NCBI GenBank assembly: GCA_963575745.1
Contig: CAUYUJ010003947.1
Span: 325,243 to 389,242, forward strand
From: Prorocentrum cordatum
Taxonomy: Eukaryota; Sar; Dinophyceae; Prorocentrales; Prorocentraceae
Direction of reading: 5' to 3'
Length of the DNA stretch: 64,000 nt
The notes beneath the pieces were generated by a model that was not told the origin of the DNA, searched no databases, and worked only from the letters and a program-made list of their open reading frames with translations. This document shows positions 55,815-64,000 of this stretch, piece by piece. Each line of letters opens with the position of its first letter. The first letter of the stretch is position 1. Position numbers and translations under genes: made by a program.

Positions 55815-56300
55815 GGAGATGGTGACCCCCCCGGTGGTGACCAACCTTGGCACTATCTGGCCTGGGCTGCTCCTCCTCCACGCTGTTCCCCCGGTCTCGG
55901 ATGTGCTCCATCACACATGCGACCCGCCGCACCGAGAGGCCCGTCAGGCCCCTCTTCTCCAAGACCTGGAGGAAGCTACGCACCGAACAATCAGAAAAGC
56001 CCATCTCTTTCCTCATCCATCCCCCCTCCTCCTCTGATTCTTTTTCCCCTTCCCTGGGAGGGCGGATGGGAAGGAGTGAGTGTATCTGTATAGCTGCCCT
56101 CCTCCGAGGGACGGGGGGAACGGATGACCAGAGAAAGGGAAAGGGCCTGGATGACGTCGTCAGCCGCGACGGTGGCCACGTCGGCGTTCCACATGTTGAT
56201 GCCGAGGGGGGAAGGGGAGGTTGAGGGGCGGCCCAAACCTCCGCCGACATGGTTCTGCTCGTGGTGTGGGTCCGAAGAGCTCTCATCACCATCCCTGGGA
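55815..56300 (-). other. Possible upstream coding segment, unassigned
   Basis: The minus frame reads MGFSDCSVRSFLQVLEKRGL then TGLSVRRVACVMEHIRDRGN. It looks protein-like, but no family was recognised and no splice sites were proven. It could be an upstream exon of the channel gene or chance. A T18-type homopolymer follows at 56307. Confidence 0.25.
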
Positions 56301-56793
56301 CGTTTTTTTTTTTTTTTTTTTTTTTGTTGTGTGTGTGTGTGTGCGTTCGTTGTTGCGGTATTTCTGCCATCTCCCTCACGTTCCTGTCTGCTGCACCTGC
56401 GCTTCCCGTCCTGCCTTGTCGCTCGTCCCTTGCGGCCTTGTCCGTGCCGCCGCCGCTGCGCCTCGTCTTGTCTCGCCTGGCACTGTAGGCACCGGCCTCG
56501 CCTTTCCCCCTCGCCTGTCCCCCCGCATCCCTGCCCCGGGATCCCCCCCAGGGTGGCTCCCTGCCCCTGGCTTCTGAGTGGGCCGGCCGCGCGCGCTTCC
56601 CGCTTTCTGCTCTTCGCCGTTCTGCGCCTCGACGCTGCGCGCGAGGCCGCGACGCCTAACAATGTGCTCGCCAATTGGTTTGTCCGCTCGTCAGTTCGGG
56701 GGCCCGTGGCGGGCCTCCAGGTGCAGAAACCTTTGAAACACCCGCGGTCCCTTTTCCGTTCGTGACGCCGGAGGTCTGGGGAGGGGGGAAGGG

Positions 56794-57041
56794 CTTAGTG
56801 GGCCCTGAAAACGACAAGGCCGTATTGTTTAACCGGTTCCATTTTGCCGTTTGCTGGCCGGTTCCGACGCCGTTCTTTTACTGGCTCCGTCGCCGTTTTT
56901 TTACCGATTCTGGATCGGGTTCCAATCCTGGAACAATTTTCTTGCCGTTTCTGGTCGCCGTTTTTTTGCCGCTTCCATTTTCAAGAGACACTTTTTCGGA
57001 AACGGAAAAAGACGGCCCCGCCGTTTCCAGGGCCCCCTAAG
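56794..57041. mobile_element. TIR element, family A, copy 2
   Basis: A 248-bp relative of the channel intron with the same order of internal blocks (repeated GCCGTT(C)TTTT and GTTCCGxxGCCG segments) and the same ends, CTTAGTGGGCC and CCCCCTAAG. The flanks GGGAAGGG and GGGAGGAG match at 6 of 8 positions, as expected for an aged target duplication. No exon could be recognised on either side, so it is either intergenic or in an unrecognised intron. Confidence 0.8.
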
Positions 57042-57056
57042 GGGAGGAGCAGCAAC

Positions 57057-57115
57057 ATCGGCTACACGCATGAGTGCCCCCAGGCAAGGGTGACCTTTGG
57101 TGTGCGGCTTGCCGA
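57057..57115. mobile_element. TIR element, family B, left-end fragment
   Basis: Only the left terminus is recognisable (GGCTACACGCATGAGTGCCC and then GGTGACCTTTGGTGTGCGGC). It starts just 15 bp after a family A copy. No convincing right end was found within the next 200 bp. Confidence 0.45.
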
Positions 57116-57296
57116 TCCTTGCGCGTGATGCGACCAGTCACGGCGCCAGTACCTGCGTCTTGCCTCGCGGGCCCAACGGCGGCGCGATCACTTGGTAAGA
57201 GGCTTCGGTCTGCGCACAGACGGCCCCCAAGGGCAGTCCCCGCTGGCTCCAACAGGCCCTCCGACGGATTCCAGCTGGTCCCAACAGACCCCCTGA

Positions 57297-57836
57297 GCAG
57301 CCTCCTCCTCCTCCTCCTCCTCCTCCTCCTCCTCCTCCTCCTCCTCCTCCTCCTCCTCCTCCTCCTCCTCCTCCTCCTCCTCCTCCCTCCTCCTCCTCCT
57401 CCTCCTCCTCCTCCTCCTCCTCCTCCTCCTCCTCCTCCTCCTCCTCCCTCCTCCTCCTCCTCCTCCTCCTCCTCCTCCTCCTCCTCCTCCTCTCCTCCTC
57501 CTCCTCCTCCTCTCCTCCTCCTCCTCCTCCTCCTCCTCCTCCTCCTCCTCCTCCTCCTCCTCCTCCTCCTCCTCCTCTTCCTCCTCCGCCTCCGCCTCCT
57601 CCTCCTCCTCCTCCTCCTCCTCCTCCTCCTCCTCCTCCTCCTCCTCCTCCTCCTCCCCCTGCCCCCCTCCTCCCCCTCCTCCCCCTCCTCCCCCTCCTCC
57701 CCCCCTCCTCTCCCTCCTCCTCCTCCTCCTCCTCCTGCTCCTCCTCCTCCTCCTCTCCTCCTCCTCCTCCTCCTCCTCCTCCTCCTCCTCCTCCTCCTCC
57801 TCCTCCTCCTCCTCCTCCTCCTCCTCCTCCCCCTCC
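57297..57836. repeat. (CTC)n microsatellite, 540 bp
   Basis: Nearly pure CTC triplets with occasional CCC and CGC interruptions, plus a CTCCCCCTC block at 57655-57715. The longest simple-sequence triplet tract in the window. Confidence 0.95.
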
Positions 57837-58020
57837 GCCCCCTCAACACCTCAACCCTGGGGCGCGGAGCGCTCCAGGGGCGCCGCCGGCAGCGGCGCTC
57901 GCATGGCGAGGCCGCCCTGGACTTCGCGCGGGGGCCAGGCGAGGCCCGCCGGGACCGCCTCATGAGAGGCTGTCGGTGCCCAGCCCGAAAAGTCTCACCG
58001 ATGTCATGGCTGCCCTGCTC

Positions 58021-58142
58021 TTGCCATCGCTCGGCCGTCCATTCCCCGTGCGTTTTTCGGTCTCGTGCGTGTTCTTTTCGGCTCGATGGTCCTCGATGGT
58101 CCTCGCCGAGGGAAACATGCACACGCCCGAGCGGTGCCAGGT
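58021..58142. mobile_element. TIR element, family D, copy 4 (internally deleted)
   Basis: Ends GCCATCGCTCGGCCGTCC and GCCCGAGCGGTGCCAGG, with the core shortened by loss of the ATGATCAAGGATG block. About 122 bp. Confidence 0.7.
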
Positions 58143-58332
58143 TCTTCCCTCCCGAGCAGCCGAACATCTGCAGGAAGCGGGTCAGCTCCGACGGCGGGAT
58201 CCTCGATCGGCCTGTGGAGCCTGGCCACGTGCTCCCCGCCACGCCCGCAGGGCGGTCTGCCCCGCCCGCCTTCTGGCCGACCTCCGGGGGGGGGGGGATA
58301 AGGAGGGGAAGGGAGGGACAGAGGACGACGAG

Positions 58333-58545
58333 CGTAAAGGCCTCCCAGCTGGGGTCCGAATAGACGGGGTCGGAGGGTCGCGCCGCATCGCCGATGCATT
58401 GCCGATGCACCTGCGACGCTGGCGATGTATCGGCGACGCCGACGTGGAGAAAGTCGAGCTCCACATCGAGCCGCATCGGCGATGCATCGGCGATGCGTCG
58501 CGGCCCTCCGATCCCATCTACTCGGACCCCATCTAGGAAGTCCAG
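58333..58545. mobile_element. Fold-back element, family F, copy 2
   Basis: Arms AGGCCTCCCAGCTGGGGTCC ... and ... CTCGGACCCCATCTAGGAAG are inverted over more than 60 bp, with internal GCATCGCCGATGC blocks. Complete at both ends. No coding capacity. Confidence 0.75.
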
Positions 58546-58674
58546 GGAGCAACTTATCCTTTCCCTAATATCATTTCGCGAGGCGCCCGCTTTTTCGTTC
58601 TTCGCGACAACGCCGGTGACCAGCCCCGCCCCTGGCGCGCCGCAGAATGGCCGCAGGAGGGCCCCAGAAGCGCC

Positions 58675-58795
58675 GAGAGCGCGCAGGAAAGCTCCTGGAG
58701 CGCTCCTGCCTTGGCCAGGAAGGCATATGCACCGATCCTGGGGCCAAGGATGGGCCTGGCCAGGACCGGTGCATGTGCATAGTTCTCTTCGCCCG
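58675..58795. mobile_element. Fold-back element, family G, copy 2 (diverged)
   Basis: Shares GCCAGGAAGGC, TGCACCGATCCTGG and GGCCTGGCCAGGACCGGTGC with the 10.6-kb copy, in the same inverted arrangement, but with degraded outer ends. Confidence 0.6.
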
Positions 58796-58919
58796 AAGAA
58801 GGTCCCCCCAGAATACCACCCCGACGAGCGGGGCCGTTTAGTGAACGCACCCGAAGAAGGAATTCGAACGGGGCAAGGCTGCTCAATGAACGCCCCGGGC
58901 AGTTCAGCACACGCCAATC

Positions 58920-59085
58920 ATCGGGTCCGGGTGGTTTTTCCTCCCTCGACTTGGGCGCCCATGTCGAAGCTTCTCGAGCGGGGCGCGGCCGACGAAAGGG
59001 GCCAAGGATGGACCGAGGAGGCAAGGATGCAGGGTATCCTTGGGGAGGTTTCCCATTCTTCCTGTGCGGGAGGGCTGTATCGTAT
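58920..59085. mobile_element. TIR element, family E, copy 4
   Basis: Core blocks GGGCGCCCATGTCGAAGCTT, GAGCGGGGCGCGGCCGACGA and GGATGCAGGGTATCCTTGGG. The ends are degenerate (TGTGCGGGAGGGCTGTAT at right). Confidence 0.65.
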
Positions 59086-59179
59086 CGCATTCGCCAATGC
59101 CTGGCTGACGGCGATGTTGCTTAACGGTGATGTCGGGTCCCAAGTTGTAGGACATCGCCAATTACACACTCCTACGTCT

Positions 59180-59750
59180 CCAACCTGCGAACGGATCGAG
59201 CGAACACGACACAGCGAACTGGAGGAAAGCGCGAACCACGCGCTCCCACACTACCAAAACCTGCACCGCCGCCACCGACATCGCTCTTGACACGTCTACG
59301 GATTCGGCCACCTGGGCGACGAGGAGAACTGGGTGCTACGCGAGACGACCTCGCGACCTTGCGCGGCAGCTTGCGCAGGCCGCCAGAGCGGTGCGCCACG
59401 TTTTTTTCCTTTGCCGGCGGCGCAGCGAATGCTGTACACAGTTTCGACTCCACCCCCAGGCGCCGTCGGAACACCAGGCTGAACCCTCGAAGACGGCCGC
59501 CCAGAATTGGACGGAAAAGGCGAGAAAAACAAGTGAGACGACGGCTCGCCAGGCAAACCGGGAACGCAACGTGCGCCGACCTCGCAAGAGCGGTGCGCCA
59601 CGCTGGAGACGAGGGCGCGCACGCGCGACCTGACGCGGGCAGCTTGCGCGCCAGCGTCGGTGTCGACGAACCCCCGCTCCTCTGCGCCGCTTACCTGGGG
59701 GCCCCACCGTGCCAGCATCACAAAGGTCCCTCCAGCGAAAGGTCACTCGT
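59180..59750. other. No gene recognised; internal duplication
   Basis: AGAGCGGTGCGCCACG and GGCAGCTTGCGC occur twice (about 59345-59400 and 59585-59655). The second block overlaps a degenerate family B element. Confidence 0.4.
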
Positions 59751-59754
59751 ACGC

Positions 59755-59936
59755 TCAAGTCGGGCCTGCCCCTCGACAGGAGGAATATTCAAACATAGTA
59801 AACACATAGTCTGGAGACTATTTTTTGGACTATTTTTGAACATTATGTTTTTTTTGTTTTTTTTTTGGGGGGGGGGGGGGGCATATTTCAAAATTTTCGG
59901 CCAAAATCCACCTGTGGGGGGACAGGCCCGACCTAA
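59755..59936. mobile_element. TIR element, family C, copy 3, nested in a family B end
   Basis: A 182-bp element with ends TCAAGTCGGGCCTG and CAGGCCCGACCTAA, flanked by the exact 8-bp duplication TCGTACGC (59747-59754 and 59937-59944). The duplicated site is part of a family B terminus: AAAGGTCCCTCCAGCGAAAG and GGTCAC precede it and ATAGCCGA follows. The element therefore inserted into an older family B copy. It contains a 16-bp G run and long T runs. Confidence 0.8.
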
Positions 59937-60139
59937 TCGTACGCATAGCCGACGGAGGTCTGCGGGAGGAGGCGCGACACGCCTCCCTCCTCCGCGCCCA
60001 GGCCGGCCTCCGCCTCCGCGGGCGCGCCCAATCGGCTCGGCGAGTGGTCCGGCCGCCTCGGGGCCTCTGCAGGGGAGGGGGGGTTGCGGGGCAGAAGCTC
60101 GACGGCGCAGGTGGGGGGGGCGGGAGGAGGGGTCAAGGG

Positions 60140-60295
60140 CTCCCAGCTTCGCGCTTCGCGCTGCGCGGAGCGCGAGGTGCGAATCACTTCGCGCTCTCGC
60201 GCCGCCTCCCAGGGGAGAAGAGGAGGACGAGGAGGACTCGGAGCCGAACCACGAAGCGCGAAGCGCGGATAACTTCGCGCCCTCGATGGGCGCCC
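60140..60295. repeat. Family M repeat, copy 2
   Basis: Same plan as at 53.6 kb: GCGCGAGGTGCGAATCACTT then CGCGCTCTCGCGCCGCC, GGA-rich centre, then ACGAAGCGCGAAGCGCGGAT and AACTTCGCGCCCTCG. Confidence 0.65.
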
Positions 60296-60771
60296 TTGGA
60301 CATAATACTCCGAATCTCAGAATAAAAGGGGTGGGGTCTGATTTTTTGGGGGCCTGTCTTGGGGGGTCCTGGGGGTCTGGGCAAGAGGCCGCCCTTTCAT
60401 GGCCAGACCGGGGGGGTCATCATCATGGGGGGTGACCCCCCCCCATAATGATGATATTCGGGGTACGTAGGCACTCCCCAACTCTCTTGCCGCGAGTGCC
60501 AACCTGTGCCACGTCTGCACATCTGGGTGGCGGCTCCTCTTCAAAGCGGGGCTCTTGCCCGAGACATTGGGGGGTACCCAGACCCCCGACGCCGTGATTT
60601 TTTTCGCAACGTCGTCACCCCTAGTGGTCTGGAACCCTTCCCCGGGACCAGTTTCTCCTCCTGGGTCGTTTTTTCACGGTCCCGAAGCCCGGGAAGGGCC
60701 CCCAAAGGCCGACAATAGCGAAAAACCGGCCGTCGTGACTTTTTTTCTCGCAGCGCGAGGGGGTCTGGGCA

Positions 60772-61082
60772 TGCCGAGGCTTCGCCCAGCGCCCGCCCGT
60801 GGGCGCCCCGTGGGCGGCCCGGGCTCGGGGTGCGTGTGTGCCGAGGCGTGGCTCCGTGCCCGCCCCGTGGGCGCCTCGTGGGCGCGCCGCGCGCTCCGGG
60901 GGGTCATGCCGAGGTCTCGCTCAGTGCCCGCCCGTGGGCGCCTCGTGGCGCGCCCCGCGCTTGGGGGGGGGTATGCCGAGGATTCGCCTGGTGCTCGCCC
61001 GTGGGCGCGCCCCGTGCCTGGAGTGCGTGCCGAGGTTTCGCTTGGTGGCCCGCCCGTGGGCGCCTGGCGGGCGCTCCCATCG
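60772..61082. repeat. Five tandem units of 54-68 bp
   Basis: Units begin TGCCGAGG at 60772, 60839, 60907, 60974 and 61028. Each carries GCCCGTGGGCGCC and a GCGCGCC(C)CGCGC block. The frames are composition-driven. Confidence 0.8.
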
Positions 61083-61109
61083 CGTGAGAACATGAACTCC
61101 ACGACGCGC

Positions 61110-61705
61110 TCGAAGTCAAAGGAGCGCCCAGGACGCCCCAGGAGGGCTCCAAGACGACCCCAAACGGGCCCGCAGAGGCGCACTTCGTTGATTTTGCTGG
61201 GGGGTCTGACAGGTTTTGCGACGGCCGAAGAAGCCTCCAAGATCGCCCCAAGTCAGCTCAAGAGGCTCCCAGGATGGCCCCGAGACGGCCCAAGCGGGTC
61301 CCCCAAAGGCCAAAGAGGCCTCCCCAGAGGGCTCCAGAGGCTCCCTTGAGGGCCTCAAGAGGGGGAACCTGAAGAGACAAGTAAAGTTTTCCCAGGAGTT
61401 TGCCCCCCAGATTGCCAGCAGGCCCTCAAGAAGCCCTCACCAAGCCTCCAGAAGCCTAATAGGATGCCCCACGGGGCCCCTGGGAGGCCCCGGGAGGTCC
61501 CAAACATGTTGCCAAATGGGACCCGAGAGGCCTCCCATGAGACCTCAACAAGCCTTCCAAAGAGGCGTCTTATCCGCTACCAAGTTTGTCAGACCCTCCT
61601 CCTCCCCTATCGAGTCCCCTATCCTCCTTCTCGCCCCCCATGGGCACGCAAACATATAGCAATAGTGGTGTAATATGGGCGTGCGGAACGAGCGAAACGA
61701 TTCAT
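61110..61705 (+). repeat. Family L repeat, copy 3
   Basis: CCCCAGGAGGGCTCCAAGAC-type units end in the shared box TATGGGCGTGCGGAACGAGC then GAAACGATTCAT (61673-61704), aligned with GGCGGAATGAGCGAAACGATT of copy 2. Confidence 0.6.
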
Positions 61706-61929
61706 CAAACTCCACTACCCTTCCGAGCCAAGACTTTTGCAGGACACCCTGGGAAACTACCATTTACATGACCCCGCCTCATCGTTCATTCCCATATGCG
61801 ATAACACCACCCCAACAGGACCAGTGTTCCCCCCCTTTCATCCACGTCAAATCATACAATGTGCGCATTCGTTTATCAGATAATGTGATCACCAGCGTGG
61901 AACCCAAACAGTTAGTTCTTGCAATATAT

Positions 61930-62400
61930 GCGGTGCAATCCAGGTTGTGCAATCAATGTGGTGCAATCTAGGTGGTGGAATCCATGTTGTGCAATCGATG
62001 TGGCGGAAAACAATGCAACGCAACGCAAAGCAATGCAACGTAACGCAGAACATTATTATAAAGCAAAATAAATCAACAACATGTACTTCAATGCCAAACA
62101 GCGCATCGCAACGCACCACAACGCAAATCAATGCCAAGCAATGCAATGATATGCAAATGAATGTGCAGCAGTGCGAAGCAGTGCAGAACTGCGCAAGATG
62201 CGAGCCTCGCAGTCCACACCGTGACCAAGGGCGGCGGCGCCAGGCGGCCACAAGCTGGCCGCCGCGGCAGCCGAGCCCTCGCACAGTCAGTGTCGTGACC
62301 AGAGACCGCGGCGGCCGGCGGCGACGGGTGGCCACGAGCCAGCCGGACCGACAGGCAGGCCCTTCCCCAAATGCGAGCACTGTTTGGGGAACCGTGTCCA
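61930..62400 (+). repeat. Second copy of the GTGGTGCAATCTATG / CxxC segment
   Basis: Starts with GTGGTGCAATCTAGG-type units, continues through CAATGCAACGCAACG words and a GCGGCGACGGGTGGCCACG-rich part, and ends with a segment encoding FPKCEHCLGN. Parallel to 33.23-33.72 kb. Confidence 0.45.
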
Positions 62401-62404
62401 ATTA

Positions 62405-64000
62405 ATGTGGGATGACGATTAATAAAAAACTGGAGAGAACGATTAAAAACATAGTTTTCTGTTATTTCTGCACAGTTTTCCGACTGGAAGAGAACGGTAA
62501 AAAAAAATCCAGCCCGCGGCCGGTTTTTGCAAATCGTCATCCCGGGCGCCGCCGCGTGAACACGACCCCCGGTCATTTATTAATCGTCATCCTCCATTAT
62601 TCTTCCGATCGATACAACAGAGTCCACAAGCGCGCACGTCGGAAAAAAAAAAACGAACACTCAAGCGGTGCTACCACATCAACATCACAAAAATATTAAG
62701 CGCCACACATGTCGTTTCGCCAGGTTTGCTGATGTTCTGCTCGCGCGCAATTGCTGAACCGTCGGGGAACAATCGGACTTTAGGAATCTCGTCCAGAACC
62801 TGCATTTTCATCTGACCACGCGATGCGTCCGCAATGATCTAGCATGCGCCCAATGTGCAAATCCAAAGTAACCAATGCCGCGCGGGCCATGGTTTTTGAA
62901 ACATTCTAGGATCGAGCTCTTTTCAAACTGGATGCTTTTCAACAGCCGAAATTCCAAATTTCTTACATTTCTGCGGGCACGTACTTCCCCGTTTTACCCT
63001 TATCATCGTCGTCAATCGCCGCCATTGCCGCGCCATCATCATCACAATCACCTTCATCACTGATGTGGGGACAATCTCATCATCATCGTCATGGCCAACA
63101 TCAGCGCCACCATTGGCATGGCCGTCGTCATTCTCACCATCGTCATCACCACCATCACTGTTATCATCACCCTCGCCGCCAACGCGATCGTCATCATCAT
63201 CCGTCATCGTCAACACCATCATCATCATCACTATCGTCGGGGCCATCACCGTCGCCGCCACCGTCTTCTTCGTCGATCTTCCTGCAGTTGTCGACGTCAT
63301 CGTGATATCGCGCCAGCCCGATTTACCGACGACCCGCCTTGAACTGCCCGCGCGCAAGCGCGGCGTTTGAGACTCGCGGGGGACTTCCCAACGGTAAGCG
63401 CTATCGCGGCTGCATCATTTGTGCCAAAAAAAGGCTGGCCGACTTACGGGTGAGCGGGCGCGCGCGAGTGCGGCCGCAAATATTCACCAGCAAGTTCAAA
63501 CCAGCAGCTGCAATCGTAGCCGATCGTGTTTGCCAAACAAATTGCGGATGGATGGGTAGGATGGTTGCGCGAGCGGTGGAGTTGACGTCGAGACGGTCGT
63601 AGGTACATCTCTTTTGACAAGCAATATCACTTGTACCACCCTGTCCACCCCGGATTTATCGGCTCCCCCTGGGACGTTGCAGATTACGTATGATTTTGCC
63701 TCGTCGTTCATTCTCCCTATGAACTCATACCATGCAAAGCCAAACAATATAGCCGCCCCTCATCCCTGTCACATAACACTATGCGCGCGCACTCGTTTAC
63801 CGCAACAGATTCCAATAACCCATGGGAACATATTACAAGAAGTCCACACGCATGCGCACATGTCGGACTTATGCCGTTTTGCAAACGTATGAGCAAGCAC
63901 ACACCAAACATGTCTCTAGAATCGCTGTTCGCTTTTTGTGCACATGTTCAGCCCGCGCGCATTTTTTTTTGAAACCGTGGGGAAGTCATCTGATTTTGCC
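62405..64000. other. No gene recognised
   Basis: Lower-GC terminal 1.6 kb with short frames. A (CAT/CAC)n region lies at 63000-63250, which includes CATCATCATCGTCATGGCCA. GATGACGATTAATAAA (62410) and its inverse TTTATTAATCGTCATCC (62575) form a 16-bp inverted pair about 160 bp apart, possibly another TIR element (about 62408-62593). Confidence 0.5.

Noticed and set aside
57074-58917. 600-residue and 430-residue frames across the CTC tract on opposite strands
   Set aside because: Composition of the 540-bp (CTC)n microsatellite keeps frames open; the flanking parts are transposable-element ends, not domains.

Overview
The window looks like nuclear DNA of a GC-rich dinoflagellate. Four observations support this. 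First, a degenerate copy of the dinoflagellate spliced leader lies directly in front of an intronless gene. Second, an intron with a GA donor is built from a terminal-inverted-repeat (TIR) element. Third, there are decayed tyrosine-recombinase (YR) and methyltransferase-like retroelement fragments of the kind common in dinoflagellates. Fourth, coding DNA is very sparse in a sea of short repeats. Genus is not determined; the GC richness would suit a Prorocentrum- or Polarella-like genome, which is inference only.

Two genes are well supported, both on the minus strand. (1) 23670-26366 encodes a single-exon membrane protein. It has seven FG-GAP/VCBS calcium-binding repeats (an integrin-alpha-like propeller), a cysteine-rich stalk, one transmembrane helix and a cytoplasmic domain with FISHQW, IWVDYVSIPQ and RRGWCRLEQWA motifs. 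A relict spliced leader at 26399-26419 marks it as a retrogene. (2) A single-domain voltage-gated cation channel is split over exons at 55249-54276 (S1-S5 and pore), 54018-about 53936 (S6) and 46853-46215 (EF-hand-like C terminus). Its S6-proximal intron is a 249-bp TIR element with an exact 8-bp target duplication, and a second copy lies at 56794-57041. The next intron is about 7 kb and is mostly (CACAGA)n-type DNA.

Less certain coding: alanine-rich exon-like pieces at 35.56-37.34 kb (-), interrupted by three TIR elements, two of which leave an open frame when removed with their target duplications; a decayed YR element at 16.96-18.92 kb (-); a YR N-terminal fragment at 38.9-39.8 kb (+); a methyltransferase-like fragment at 39.94-40.67 kb (+); and a possible cyclophilin exon at 6.9-7.0 kb (-).

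Layout: 0-6.4 kb holds CCCAAGAGG-type repeats with a shared 3' box, plus the first copy of a composite element. 6.4-16.6 kb holds microsatellites, fold-back elements and arrays. 16.9-20.5 kb holds the YR element and several MITE-like elements. 20.7-28.4 kb holds two composite minisatellite elements around the retrogene. 28.4-45 kb holds dispersed TIR elements, triplet microsatellites and retroelement fragments. 46.2-55.3 kb holds the channel gene. 55.3-64 kb is again MITE-like elements, a 540-bp CTC tract and small tandem arrays. No rRNA, convincing tRNA, CRISPR array or replication origin was seen.
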